From: Coccinella septempunctata
Lineage: Eukaryota > Arthropoda > Insecta > Coleoptera > Coccinellidae
Assembly: GCF_907165205.1 (NCBI RefSeq)
Contig: NC_058191.1
Location: forward strand, 42,502,943-42,566,942
Reading direction: 5' to 3'
DNA: 64,000 nucleotides
The notes beneath the pieces were generated by a model that was not told the DNA's origin, ran no database searches, and saw only the letters and a program-made list of their open reading frames with translations. A program made the translations under genes and the position numbers. This document shows, in pieces, positions 12,934 to 23,468 of this stretch; the first letter of the stretch is position 1, and the number at the start of each line of letters is the position of its first letter.

Positions 12934-15691
12934 TCAATAAAAATATTTCCTCAGGTTTTGAGCCTCCTCAACCATCTCAGAAATGTCTCGGTTTTTCACA
13001 CTGCTGTTGTCTTTATCGTGAGAGGCTAATTTTTCATAAATATCATCATTCCTCTTGAAATCATTGGCTCTCCTGGGAAGAATGTGCACGTGGACATGCT
13101 GCGGATGAAACAAAGAGAGTAGAATACAATATCAATATTTCCTCATGAAATACTCACAGAAACAGTCTGCCCAGCTTCACTACCATCTTGACAGCATATC
13201 GTTGAAGATGTGGCTGAATAGTGCCTTTCAAGTTGCTTTTGAATAATTGTCACAGTTTGAAATAAATCCGCAATTTCATCGGGTTCACAATTTTCCAGTC
13301 TTTTAACTACCCTCCTGGTGGTAACAAGAACATCTAGTAGATATTAAGAAAAAATATAAGAATTTTTCAACACTGAATTGAAGCTATTGATTGTGAAACA
13401 ACAAATAATTAAAAACTCATCCAAACTGAAAAAAATAAGAGAAGAAAAAATCATATAGTCTGAAGCGTCTAAGCTCTAAATTTTGACAGTTGAACTTTCG
13501 ATGACAATATTCGACTTTAACGACTACTAGCAGTCTAGATCCAAAGATAAACTTTGCTACACCACTGTTTCTTCATTGAAATCACATCAAACTCTTTTAG
13601 ATACAACGCTAGTTTTTTGGTAGATATCCTTAAAAAAAAATACGAGAATCCGTCAAAATATCCCCTATAAAATGAATTACAATCATAGTTTGCATAAATC
13701 CTTGTGAAGCATATTCTAACGTTAATTTGACTGCCATAGAAATTTCATCACATGACTGAGGAAAGCACCCATAAAAGAATGTTTTGACGCAGCACTCAAA
13801 AAGTTTTGGTCCAAATGGCCTCCACCCAAGGAAAAGAATAAAGAAAATTGGTCCAAACAACTTTCGCCCGCTTTGTTGCTATGTTATTGAATTGCGTTGC
13901 TAAGGAAGCTCTACACGTGGGCTTTCTGATTGGTCCGATGTTCCCAAAATAAATATTTTGAAATTTTCAATCAATTGAAATTTTAAAACGCTTTCTTTGA
14001 AGGTCTAAATCTAGAAAATCGAGAATGTGAATGCTCTAATCCACCGACCGATTCTTCGAGATGCTGCCGGTACCCATGGCAAATGCTGCGAAGGTACGTT
14101 TTGAAATAACATAAAGTAATAGGCATTTTCCGCATGATTCACGATTTTCCAGAATTATTTTCCGCTTAAAACGACGGAACGGGGAACAAAGCTACTTTTT
14201 CGAGCTTGAAGCGGTTGCGAAACGAGCTCGCGCCTTCGGCCCTCGCCAATGGAGCAATTCTACCTTTCTCCTATTGCTTCCATATCAATATCTTCTATGA
14301 TTACTTCTTTCTGGACTCTGAGAGAGAAAAAGACATATAAAGACTTAGTATGGAGACTTATAATTGGACTCTTTGAAAGGATACGTCCAGGAACAACACA
14401 TCGTAGATTGGTGAACCCATAGCACAGCTTGGACTTATAGAATACTGTCGATTCAGGTATATCAATATGAGAAAACTTGAACTCATCTGTCTTCAAGATA
14501 GGCAAGCAACTTTGACATTTGACTCTAAGCTCGTATAAGTCACTTCTTCTATGGGAAAATACTGGCATTTCTCTCCTCACACTCTGAATTCTTGAAGGAT
14601 CAATTCTAGCTATAGCTATGCTTTCATCTGTTTCAATGCCGTCTTTATAGGAAGGACATTCAGCAATGATTTTTCCCCAAGGATCTACAACCTTTGAGAG
14701 CGTGAAGTATAAGATTCTACTGAGTAATTGCAATCGTTGAGTCTCACCAAAGAATTGCCATAGGATATCCTCTTCTCATTGTGTTTACCATATTGAGCTG
14801 CTGCAACGATATAGCATTGGTTTTCAATTGCTCTTGCTCTGAGCAGCACTTCCCAATGAGCCCCCCCCGTCAAATGAGTGAAAGCAGATGGATAACTAAG
14901 AATCGTTGCCCCATCCTTCCTTTGAATAAGACTTAATTCCGGAAACCTCAAATCATAACACTGGATTCAATTAAGGAAAATCTTTTGAGTTGATAGAAGC
15001 AATTTGAATTAGCTCAGAGAAGGATACACTGAACAATCCCAGGGATCCTGCAGGAGTATCAACAGGAGGAACTATATCATCGCCTCTACTTGTATATTTT
15101 GACTCAGTTAATATCAGATTTTTCTCGGGAATGTTAACATCAAATAAATGTAACTTTCTGTAAACTGAAGCTATTTCTCCACTACTGTTGATTATCACAT
15201 GAGAGTTACTTATTTTATTCTAAAATTCCACAAAATTAAAAAATGTCTTAATGAACGTGCTCTATGTGAGTACTTCATCATTAGATTGGAGTTCATGAAT
15301 TCCTCCAATGGATAACCATATGTTCAAAGTTGTAGCAAGATTCTTATATTCTTTCACAGTTGGACCATCAAGAGGTTCGGCTAATTCATGAATTTCTTTA
15401 GTGTTGCTAGCTATATAATCACATCCTTCTGGCAAAAATACAACCTACGAAGAAATTTTTGTAGAGCTTCTTGGATTTTAGATTCCCCATGTACCTAATT
15501 AGGTAAAATGGGATTACCTTAGCTCCCTGTTCAGAAGCTTTTGTGGCTAGCCGAGACACTATCTTCAAGTTCTCAGCCTTGTTATTTGTAGCAGTAAACT
15601 GACATACTGCGACATCGCACATGTTTGCTTCGAACACTTTACAAATCTTGCCTAATAAATATTTTTTTGGTAGTTTCTGTAAAGAAATCAT
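12934..15691 (-). CDS. NitFhit: NitFhit: nitrilase / fragile histidine triad fusion protein
   Basis: Two-domain enzyme: an N-terminal Nit1-type nitrilase (amidase on deaminated glutathione-type substrates) joined to an Fhit Ap3A hydrolase. Exons: 15518-15691, 15274-15444, 15028-15219, 14748-14960, 14385-14691, 13158-13333, 12934-13098; joined 465 aa, close to the Drosophila protein. Nitrilase residues 1-310: catalytic Glu in VVFLPEGCDY, Lys in SVYRKLHLFD, Cys in FSCYDLRFPEL. Fhit: substrate-side motif FTNLRCVVPGH, whose His codon is split by the 1-kb intron, then EAGQTVS followed by the catalytic HVHVHILPRR, the HIT triad. Start chosen at 15691 (MISLQKLPKKYLL, a possible mitochondrial leader); a start at 15646 (MCDVAVCQ) is the alternative. 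The gene-fusion architecture is known in flies and nematodes and is seen here directly in one continuous splice chain. Confidence 0.96.
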
Positions 15692-16037
15692 TGGTTGCTG
15701 GATAACTCCAAGTTTGAGATAACCTAAAAATAAATAGTAGCAGGTTATATTATTTATTTCTTTGTAAATAGTAGTTTCCAATTACTTAAACTGAATTATT
15801 TTTACTGAAATAAATATTCAAAAATTTTACCTCTTTTTATTTCATTACTTTATTGAAATAAGAGAATATGAAAAACAAACAACCTGAAATTAAACAGTTT
15901 TAATAAAGAATAATGGGCTAGTTTATTAAAGGAAAGTAAATAACGTATAGATTGTCTATTGTCAATAGAAACGTGTAGATTCATCATGAGAATTTACAAT
16001 TAATTCGATCCTCAATAAACTCTATAAAAAAATTTGA
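15692..16037. other. spacer between NitFhit and tRNA-Asn
   Basis: AT-rich, upstream of NitFhit. The sequence before the chosen ATG carries acceptor-like ttatttttag and ttatccag motifs, so a spliced 5' leader is possible. The T-run used to end the tRNA (plus aaaaaaa at about 16025-16032) lies here. I see nothing else. Confidence 0.4.
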
Positions 16038-16054
16038 CGCCCCCGGGTGGGCTC

Positions 16055-16091
<37 letters not shown>

Positions 16092-16111
16092 GCCAATTGC
16101 GCCACGGAGGC
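16038..16111 (-). tRNA. tRNA-Asn (anticodon GTT)
   Basis: On the minus strand the acceptor stem gcctccg pairs with cgggggc plus discriminator g. The anticodon arm cggctgttaaccg presents GTT, and the T arm contains ggttcgagccc. Length is 74 nt, intronless, without encoded CCA. A run of seven T follows the 3' end within about 6 nt as an RNA polymerase III terminator. It lies between NitFhit and DDX11, on the same strand as both. Confidence 0.97.
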
Positions 16112-16476
16112 GAACGATTACAGACCTAATTGAAATCTATTTATTTATAAAAATTTATGACATTTGAAATTATAGCCAAAAAGAAAATAATTATTTTCGA
16201 AATTAATGAATAACCCATCTCAAAGTAAAATATCGCTCTTCCATCCACCATTAGAGCCAATAAGACACAAAAGTTTCGAACTTAATGGGTATCATCAGTA
16301 GCTGCCTGAAATCCGCATGCGCAAAACGCACACAGATTAATATTCCGAGGATACTTATAAGAACTGTCATTTTTTTTATGAAAATACATTAAAGTGAGGG
16401 AAAGATATATATTTTATTAATTCAAATATAAGACAATATAAAAATTAAAATGAAATTATCCCTTTCGGCTTCTTCA
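16112..16476. other. spacer between tRNA-Asn and DDX11
   Basis: AT-rich 3' flank of the DDX11 gene and 5' flank of the tRNA. No further gene or strong repeat is visible. Confidence 0.4.
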
Positions 16477-19400
16477 TCAATTATTTTTCAGCTGGAAAAA
16501 CTGAAATTCAAATTATTAATAGGTTCCTCCTGAAGATTTCTGTTCTCATACCTTCTCAATTAATTTAAAAGCACCAGTCGAATTACTGACTTGTAAGCTT
16601 CTTTTTATCCATCCAGGTAAAGCATTCTTCGTTGAAGTTCTATTATATCTCTCATCTATCAACAATACCACGGCATAATCGTTTTTATGTCTAACTGCTC
16701 TCCCTATGCATTGGTTTACCGATTTCATGCATAAATTCTCATAGAACTCATTTCCAGCCCCAGTGCCCTGTTATGAATTTAATATGGGTGTAAGAGAAAA
16801 AAATTCCATGCATAAATTGTGTACCTCTTTTTCATTCAAGTAGTTCATTTTTTCTTTCAAATCTGCCGCCTTGATGTTGGCATAAGGCATGCCGACAACT
16901 ATAACGCATCGTCCTAGATCATCAGAAAAATTAAGCCCTTCGCTCAATTTACCCCCTGTAAAAAATTTCAAACTGATTTCGATCAACACCACGGAAAAGT
17001 GAAATTCTCACCTACTACACTAAATAACAGCGCTCCTGTTTTCCTGGATCTTTTGATTGCTGCAGCATATTTCTCCAGCACTGCTTCGACGGATCCTGAA
17101 TTTTTAGGTTCTCTGAAGACAGGCCTCCCAAAAGAAACATCTTTCAGCTGTTCCCAAACCCAATTCTCATAATGGTACGAGGGAAAGAATACAACAATTC
17201 CTCCCTCTACTTTTTTACATGCTTCCTCTAGTATATGTCTTATATTTGGCCCCTTGGAAAAGTTATTGACACATGTTTTTATTTGAATACATCTTTTTTG
17301 TTTATTATTTTATTTTTTATGCCAAGTGGGACCATAGAGATAACAACAAGTTATTTTTGACAGAAATCATAACATAACCTATTTGTTTATAAGAAAAGAA
17401 ACAAACAGACACTAGTAACTCACCAGTTTCATCCTATTCTCAAAATTAAAATATAGATTCTGATCTTGCAAACCCTTGTTAACAATAATGGGCAGGATAT
17501 TATCCGGTGAAATTATATGATCACAGGAAAATTCAACGATTTTATCTAGAGCAACACCAGATGATATGAATAGTCTATTTTTAAATTCTCCTATGGGTTT
17601 CATGGTTCCACCAGCCACAATCACCTACAAATAGTACAAATTCAAGACAAAAAAGTGTGCAAAATAGTCTGAAACTCCAAACCTACAGATCGTGCTTCCT
17701 TCACAATATCTGTAAACTGGGAAGATGGATTGAGCAAGAGAAATTGAAATTTCTTGCTTTTGAGGTCAGTATCCTGAACCATCATAACTCTTCCGTCTTC
17801 GTAAGAATAAGTGAGGGATTCTAAAAATGAAATCACAGATAATAGGGGATTCACTGGGGCCACTTCTTGCGGCTTCTTTTCAGATGTTTCGGGTTCGACA
17901 GGAGTCTTCGGTGCTTGTTTGTTACTACTACTCAAACTCGTTAAGAAACTTTTCAGTCCTTTAGCTGGTTTGTTTGAAGAAATTTCGTCATCTGGATACT
18001 TCAAGGCATAGTGATGAATCTAAAGAACGAAAATTTTAAAATTTTTTCATTGAAAAATATTTTTTTCGTATATTATGGAAATACCTTTTGAGAAATTTTC
18101 GTATTTTTCACGAATTTGATCAGTTTGAACAAGTTGAAATTGTCGATTTCTGCCGTCAACACAAAATTCCCAACAGTAAATATCTCAGTCTTGGTTTCTC
18201 TTATAACCTCAGAATTTTTATCTGAAAAGAATAGCTAGAACTCCTTTGGTACCAACAAATTTTCCTTACCTAGAAAGTTCTTCAGTTTTTTGATAACGAA
18301 AATGAGTTGATTTATCATCAAAAGATTTGCTGAGGAAAATCTGGTAGCAAATCTCATTTTGTAACCACTCAACTGTCTGTAAGCATAATCTATTTGAAGG
18401 AAATTCACTTCACTGTTGTGCATTTGCGCTAAAGATTCGAGTAGATTGTGAGCTTCATCAACTATTACAACATTATTTTTCAATTTTATGCCTGGAATCA
18501 TTAAGAGTTTCAGAATGTTGACATGTTAAATTGCATATCAAGAAAACTAGTATCTATTCTATATTCATAACTCTCAGCTGGGCCTAACGTGTAATTTCCC
18601 ATAAATAATTGAATATTAATCATTACCATTAGCTTCCCTAGTGGCTTTATGTAATAGTGTATTATAGGGAATAAGTACTATCTCTGAATCGTCTACAGCT
18701 TTTCGACTAGCATAATAAGGACATGCCTTCAATTCTTTACCAGCCACAATCAAATCTTCAACGTCTAATACTTCAGCGAGAGAAACACTCCTTAAATCCT
18801 CTATATTCTGGGGTTTATAATACGGACATTGTTTAGTTTCAGTACGTTGCTTCTTCAAAGTCTTACCGTCCTCATCTTTTTTGGATTTCACTGATTTTTT
18901 TTGCATATCAAGACACCTTCAATAAACAAATAAGCCTCAAATGAAATTTTCTAATATGACGAAACTAACCTCTCATTTATCAATGCCATACTCTTCAGTC
19001 TCTTCACTTCTGGATTAATACAGTACACTTGTCTTGATCCCAGGGAAACTGCTCTAACATCTTTTCCAAAAGGCGATTTCACTATCTCTCCCACAAATTG
19101 GGCTAACTGAGAATGAGTTCTGCTACAAATGTAAATCTGCAATACAGATCAACATTCATCCCTCCATATATATCTATCGATTTTAAAAATACCACCTTAA
19201 CAGGCTCATATTTATCATCATCTTCATCCTCGTCCTCTTCTTCGAAAATTTCATCTTCAATTTCATTAGCCACCAACATCTCATCATCGATATTTTCTGT
19301 TATTTTTGATTCATCTAGAGAACTTTTGATCCGTTTCATGCCTTGAAATTTTCGTTCCTTGTAATTGACCTCTTTATTTCTTACAGACTGAATGATTTTC

Positions 19401-19844
19401 TTAATACAATCTTCGTAATCAAGTATCTTATTTAACTGGAATCGTATTCGATCTAATTTTCTGCTGATCTCGATTTCTTTTGATTGTAAAATCAGCCAAT
19501 CGGTAGTTTCTTTTGATAACTTCTCTTTTTCCACCTGATATTGCTCAACCAAGTCAGACAGTACTTTTCTTTGAGCTTCATTATGATCTTTCAGCCATCG
19601 AGTGGCTCCACAAATAATACTGAGGGATTTTCCCTTGAAACCAGATAATTAGTAAATAAAATATTTACTTACTTCAAATTATATACTTCCTTACAGTGCC
19701 TGTTGGACTTTCAAAAATTCCGAATTTTTTATTTTCAATGGTTTGATACAAAGCCTTCATGAAATCATTTTGAATATCATATGGAGGAAAAGGAAAATCG
19801 AACTTCTCTGGACATTCAAGAGATTTATCTTCAACCATTTCCAT
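16477..19844 (-). CDS. DDX11: ATP-dependent DNA helicase DDX11 (Chl1) homologue
   Basis: Iron-sulfur superfamily 2 helicase (XPD/FANCJ group) needed for sister-chromatid cohesion and genome stability. Exons: 19695-19844, 19196-19633, 18970-19136, 18627-18916, 18270-18491, 18085-18221, 17687-18019, 17424-17624, 17012-17252, 16825-16955, 16552-16767, 16477-16491; joined 846 aa, a little shorter than human (about 900-970). Walker A ESPTGT|GKSLS is split by intron 1. Four Fe-S cysteines are visible (QVYCINPE, ERCLDMQ, KQCPYY, KACPYY). The DEAH box is VVIVDEAHNLLES, motif V GGKLSEGLNFSDD, motif VI QCIGRAVRHKNDYA. An acidic insert follows the Walker A region, as in the family. The last exon codes only four residues plus stop (LKNN). 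The acceptor of the 17012-17252 exon (ttttccaag) is chosen over an upstream AG because it alone keeps the frame. Confidence 0.95.
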
Positions 19845-20350
19845 TTTTGATAACTATTTTTATTTCCCGCCAAAATTTCGATTTTATAACCTCACTGAGA
19901 ACCATAGAGTTCATCTGCATTCATAGACAAACTGCTTTTTGCCGTTAGTTTTTTGAGAAATATTTAACATTTTTGCCTCTTTCGCAACTTACAAAAGGGT
20001 TAATATTTATTAAATAGTTATATATTATAATAATAAATTAATCAAGGTATCAAGAATAAGCATATTCAAGTTCTCCAAAAAACCAATTGAAAGAAGTCAA
20101 CAAGAAATGAGTATCTTCATTTCCAAATGAGCTAAAAACTTTTTATAGTTGACTATTTAAAAAGCAAGAGAAGTCAGAAACTTAATAAAAACCTTACTTT
20201 TACTCATGCCTTATATTTCCATCCTTCATTGCTTTACGTTATGTTACATAACTATATGACAAACAAGATTCTTCAGAACATTATTCCTTTGATTTTATGA
20301 ACAAGCAGGAACTATAATATGATCACTAATGAGAGGATTTGATAAATTGT
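19845..20350. other. spacer between DDX11 and NDUFV3-like gene
   Basis: DDX11 promoter side and 3' flank of the next minus-strand gene. AT-rich; I see no ORF or repeat worth naming. Confidence 0.4.
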
Positions 20351-20674
20351 CTACTTCTTTTCTTGGTAGTAAGGTACTTTTGTGGAAGGTTGCTCACAGC
20401 GGAATTTCAACATTTCAACCTCTGCCTCGAAGTAACTATTTTTATCATAACAAAAGTATTCTGGATTTTTGTAATTTGTATTCTTAGCTGCTCCGGGGCC
20501 TACAGGGGTGGCAGGGACGTTGAGACATTTAGAGCTCAGACCTGGAACATCAATAATTTGACTACTGGAAGGGACGGAAGATTTGTTGAATATTATTTTT
20601 CCGGCTGTGAATGTCCTTCTGGAACTTGAGAATGGTCTAATTTTATGCATAGTTCGGAAAATACTTAGAGACAT
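20351..20674 (-). CDS. NDUFV3: NADH dehydrogenase flavoprotein 3 (complex I 9-10 kDa subunit)-like
   Basis: A single-exon 107-residue protein. The N-terminus (MSLSIFRTMHKIRPFSSSRR) is basic, hydroxylated and free of acids, as in a mitochondrial presequence. The conserved NDUFV3 block is near the C-terminus: YKNPEYFCYDKNSYFEAEVE followed by MLKFRCEQPS, matching the family pattern of an aromatic-rich segment ending in K/R-x-PQPS-like residues. The middle is low-complexity Ser/Pro. NDUFV3 is an accessory subunit of the NADH-binding module of respiratory complex I on the matrix side. It is divergent from LAMTOR1, whose ATG is about 500 bp away, so a shared promoter region is likely. The family is small and poorly conserved, so the name is a little less certain than for the larger genes. 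Confidence 0.8.
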   Translation of the reverse strand: MSLSIFRTMHKIRPFSSSRRTFTAGKIIFNKSSVPSSSQIIDVPGLSSKCLNVPATPVGPGAAKNTNYKNPEYFCYDKNSYFEAEVEMLKFRCEQPSTKVPYYQEKK

Positions 20675-21170
20675 TTTAACTTGTAATAACTCTACACAGC
20701 TGCTACTGCTTTTCAGAAGAATAGATTTTTATAGTGTATGAACTGTCATTCGTCGAGGTTATGTTATTGAAACGTTTTCTATGGCTAGTTTTCCTATCGA
20801 AAACGGAAAAATACATTGTAAGGAAAAAATTCGATATCTAGAGGGTGGGAAATAATTATAGGCAAGTTATAAAACCATTTTTCGTATGTATATTTCAAGT
20901 TTCCTCATTGATATGAGATATTTATAACAATATTTGTAATAAAAATTTGTAACATAAGGCCAAGAATGACAGCATACTGAACTGACAGGTCTTTGATCTT
21001 GTTGATTGTTGGAATGGAGGAGGAGTGAATTACGATTTAACATTAATTGAATGGGCCTGATAAACTTATCTTCCTATTTTAGACCAACGGATTTGTTTAT
21101 TTATAATTATCATAACTGTTGCTGAAAAGAAAGCCTTTAATCATCGATGTGAATAAGCAAAAAGGCCATA
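20675..21170. promoter_or_regulatory. divergent promoter region NDUFV3-like / LAMTOR1
   Basis: A 496-bp head-to-head spacer between the NDUFV3-like start (minus) and the LAMTOR1 start (plus). No clear TATA box is seen. The bidirectional-promoter role is inferred from geometry only. Confidence 0.4.
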
Positions 21171-21888
21171 ATGGGTTGTTGTTACAGTTATTTTTGCAAT
21201 GATGACCGATCATCTCACGTTAGTATGATATCTTAGGGGTGTATTATATTTTTGTTTGTGTGCTGTTTTTTAGGGAGGCGATATAAATGAACGTACACAT
21301 TTATTGATTGACCCTGTATCGAGTAATTGTAACGTGCAAAGGGCAAACAGGTCAGTTTGAAATTTGAATGTATTTGAATTGTTATTTTAATCATTGTGTG
21401 TTATAGTGAGGATATCCTTTCGAGAAATTCTAATAATCTACAAAAAAAGACTGATGAACAATCTGCACTGAATAAGATATTACAGGAATTCGCGGTGTAA
21501 GTATTCTAGTTGAATTCATGTTATTCTTACATTAATTCCCGTCTTTCAGAAATGTTATCGATGTAGGTGCTTTAAATTCTCATAATCTCCAACAGAATGA
21601 ATACATTGAGAGAATGAGGCATTATGATTCTCGGGTGCAACAGTGTAATAAGTCTAAGCTCATGACTAGAAAAAAGTGTATTTTACAAGATATTCCTACA
21701 ACAGATAAAATTCTAGGTGTTGATTCTCTTTCTACTGAGGATGTTCAAATGGTGAGAAAAGAAATTTACATTCAATTTTCATCTATCAATTATATTTTTA
21801 GATAAATACTATAATGAACAATGGGGCAGATGCAGTCAAAGTGATCAAAGTAGAGCACAAAGAAGATCTTGTTGTCGAATTGTGTTAA
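21171..21888 (+). CDS. LAMTOR1: Ragulator complex protein LAMTOR1 (p18)
   Basis: Lysosomal membrane anchor of the Ragulator complex, which recruits Rag GTPases and mTORC1. Exons: 21171-21218, 21274-21350, 21407-21496, 21550-21751, 21802-21888; joined 167 aa, near the vertebrate length of 161. The N-terminus MGCCYSYF carries Gly2 for myristoylation and Cys3/Cys4 for palmitoylation, exactly as in the family. Further matches are THLLIDPVS, TDEQSALNKILQEFAVNVID, QNEYIERMRHYDSR and a C-terminal KVEHKEDLVVELC (family KEELVVQF). Splice sites are canonical and all introns are under 60 bp. No competing start exists: the conserved lipidation motif decides it. Confidence 0.95.
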
Positions 21889-22256
21889 CATTATTTGGAA
21901 TATTTTTATTTTAAATAGATATTCACTTGTTTTCCCATTGAGTTTATATTTTAAATCAAACAATTTTCCAGTGCTGTAATATTTTAAATTGTATAAAACA
22001 TGTAAATAATTTATATTCCACTGTGATTTGAAGAATTGGATAAATATTTGTCTACAAATATACATTTAAGCAACAATTTCAATTCATTCAGAAATTATCC
22101 TGATGTTCATATGATACAGTATTTTGGAATGGTTTTCCAGAGTGTCTACCAAGTCGGATTTCCTTTTAATTTTTTTATTATTGAATTCATTACATTTAAC
22201 ACTTAATCTATCACAAACATTTCACAAATATACTGTCTTTATAAATGATGATTACC
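21889..22256. other. convergent 3' ends of LAMTOR1 and YIPF1/2
   Basis: A 368-bp tail-to-tail spacer, strongly AT-rich. It contains the two 3' untranslated regions; no gene is seen. Confidence 0.4.
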
Positions 22257-23217
22257 TCATGACGCTTTAGTTGATTTTAATACTTCTGTTACAACTTTAG
22301 TAACATTTTGGGCCAAGACTTCTACAACTACTTTATTATCGTGTGCCTTAAAAAAATACAACATAAACCCTGCAGCTAGTAATAGATGGCAAGATATAAC
22401 ACTAAGTATCAAAAATAATTTGTGCTTTGATGCTCTCAAGGATGGCATCAGAGTAAGCATCAAGACGGATCCTGACAAAGCAGCTGACGATAAAGCCAAA
22501 ATCCACTGAAGGTACAATATCTGTATAGACCATAATATTGATACCGGAATGTAAATAAATAATGAATACCCATAAATACAAATAAGTTCTAATAATCCAG
22601 GAGTTTTCAATACTTCCCCATCATTGAATGGACTTTCAACAGACCACTTGAGGAAAGCCCATAATGAAATAGGAACTAGCATGACGTATATCCAAATAAC
22701 AGTGGCTGCATAAGAAACTAGTTTAAAATCATATCTCCAATGGTATCTTTCATCGTGCTGCAAATAATTGGAAATGTTTCCGCTAATGGCTATGGTGAAA
22801 ATCAAAGTCATGGAAATCCAAAAGGGTCCATAGAGATCTGGTTTTTCCAACATATGATGCCTCAGTGAATAATCTGGTAAAGGTGTAACTGAGGCTAATA
22901 GTCTATCTGTAACGTCCTTCGTGTCAACATTAAAGAATCTTTGATAATATTCAATTGACCATATAGAGTATATCTTATTTTGCGACTCTGAAAGAGGATT
23001 TTTTACTCAAAATTTCTTCAAAAGGTCAGAAGTTACCTTCTGTATCCCTCTCCAAGGGATCGTCATTCAAGTTATTTACTTGGAAATCATCATTATTGAT
23101 CGTAATGTTTATTTGAGCTTGTTCAGCATTACTCCCTACATTTGAATTTTGATGTACCACGGGGTAATCATGGAACGACAAGAGTTCTTCCGTTGGAACT
23201 TCTTGTAAATTCGTCAT
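22257..23217 (-). CDS. YIPF1: Yip1 domain family protein (YIPF1/YIPF2 type)
   Basis: Five-pass Golgi/ER membrane protein of the Yip1 family, which associates with Rab GTPases in vesicle traffic. Two exons: 23037-23217 and 22257-22987, joined to 303 aa. The N-terminal 110 residues are cytosolic and acidic. Then comes the family signature SIWSIEYYQRFFNVDT, followed by LEKPDLYGPFWISMTL and IFTIAISGNISNYLQ. LELICIYGYSLFIYIPVSIL is the central YGYS...P core of Yip1 domains. Five hydrophobic segments follow one another, ending in a short polar tail. Insects usually carry one gene for the vertebrate YIPF1/YIPF2 pair, so the symbol stands for that pair. Confidence 0.93.
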
Positions 23218-23468
23218 TGTAATTTTCTGCCAAGATTAAAATGATTCGAAATTATCCATTTCTCTTTAGATCCCTGCAAATATGAATTGAATTTACAAGT
23301 TGTTTTGAAATTTTGACGTGTCTTGTAGCTGGTTTTTTGGTTATGTCATAGAATTTTTCTGGTTTTCTATTCAAGTGATCTTCTCAAAAAGGTATTGTTT
23401 TTCCAGAAAACAATGCATCGTTGAAAAAATACAAATCAATACCACGAATGAAAGTTTATTTGAACTAT

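Noticed and set aside
15692..15781. Upstream ATG at 15781 as the NitFhit start.
   Set aside because: The extra 30 residues are unlike any NitFhit N-terminus and contain acceptor-like ttag and ccag sites, so this looks like spliced leader or promoter DNA.
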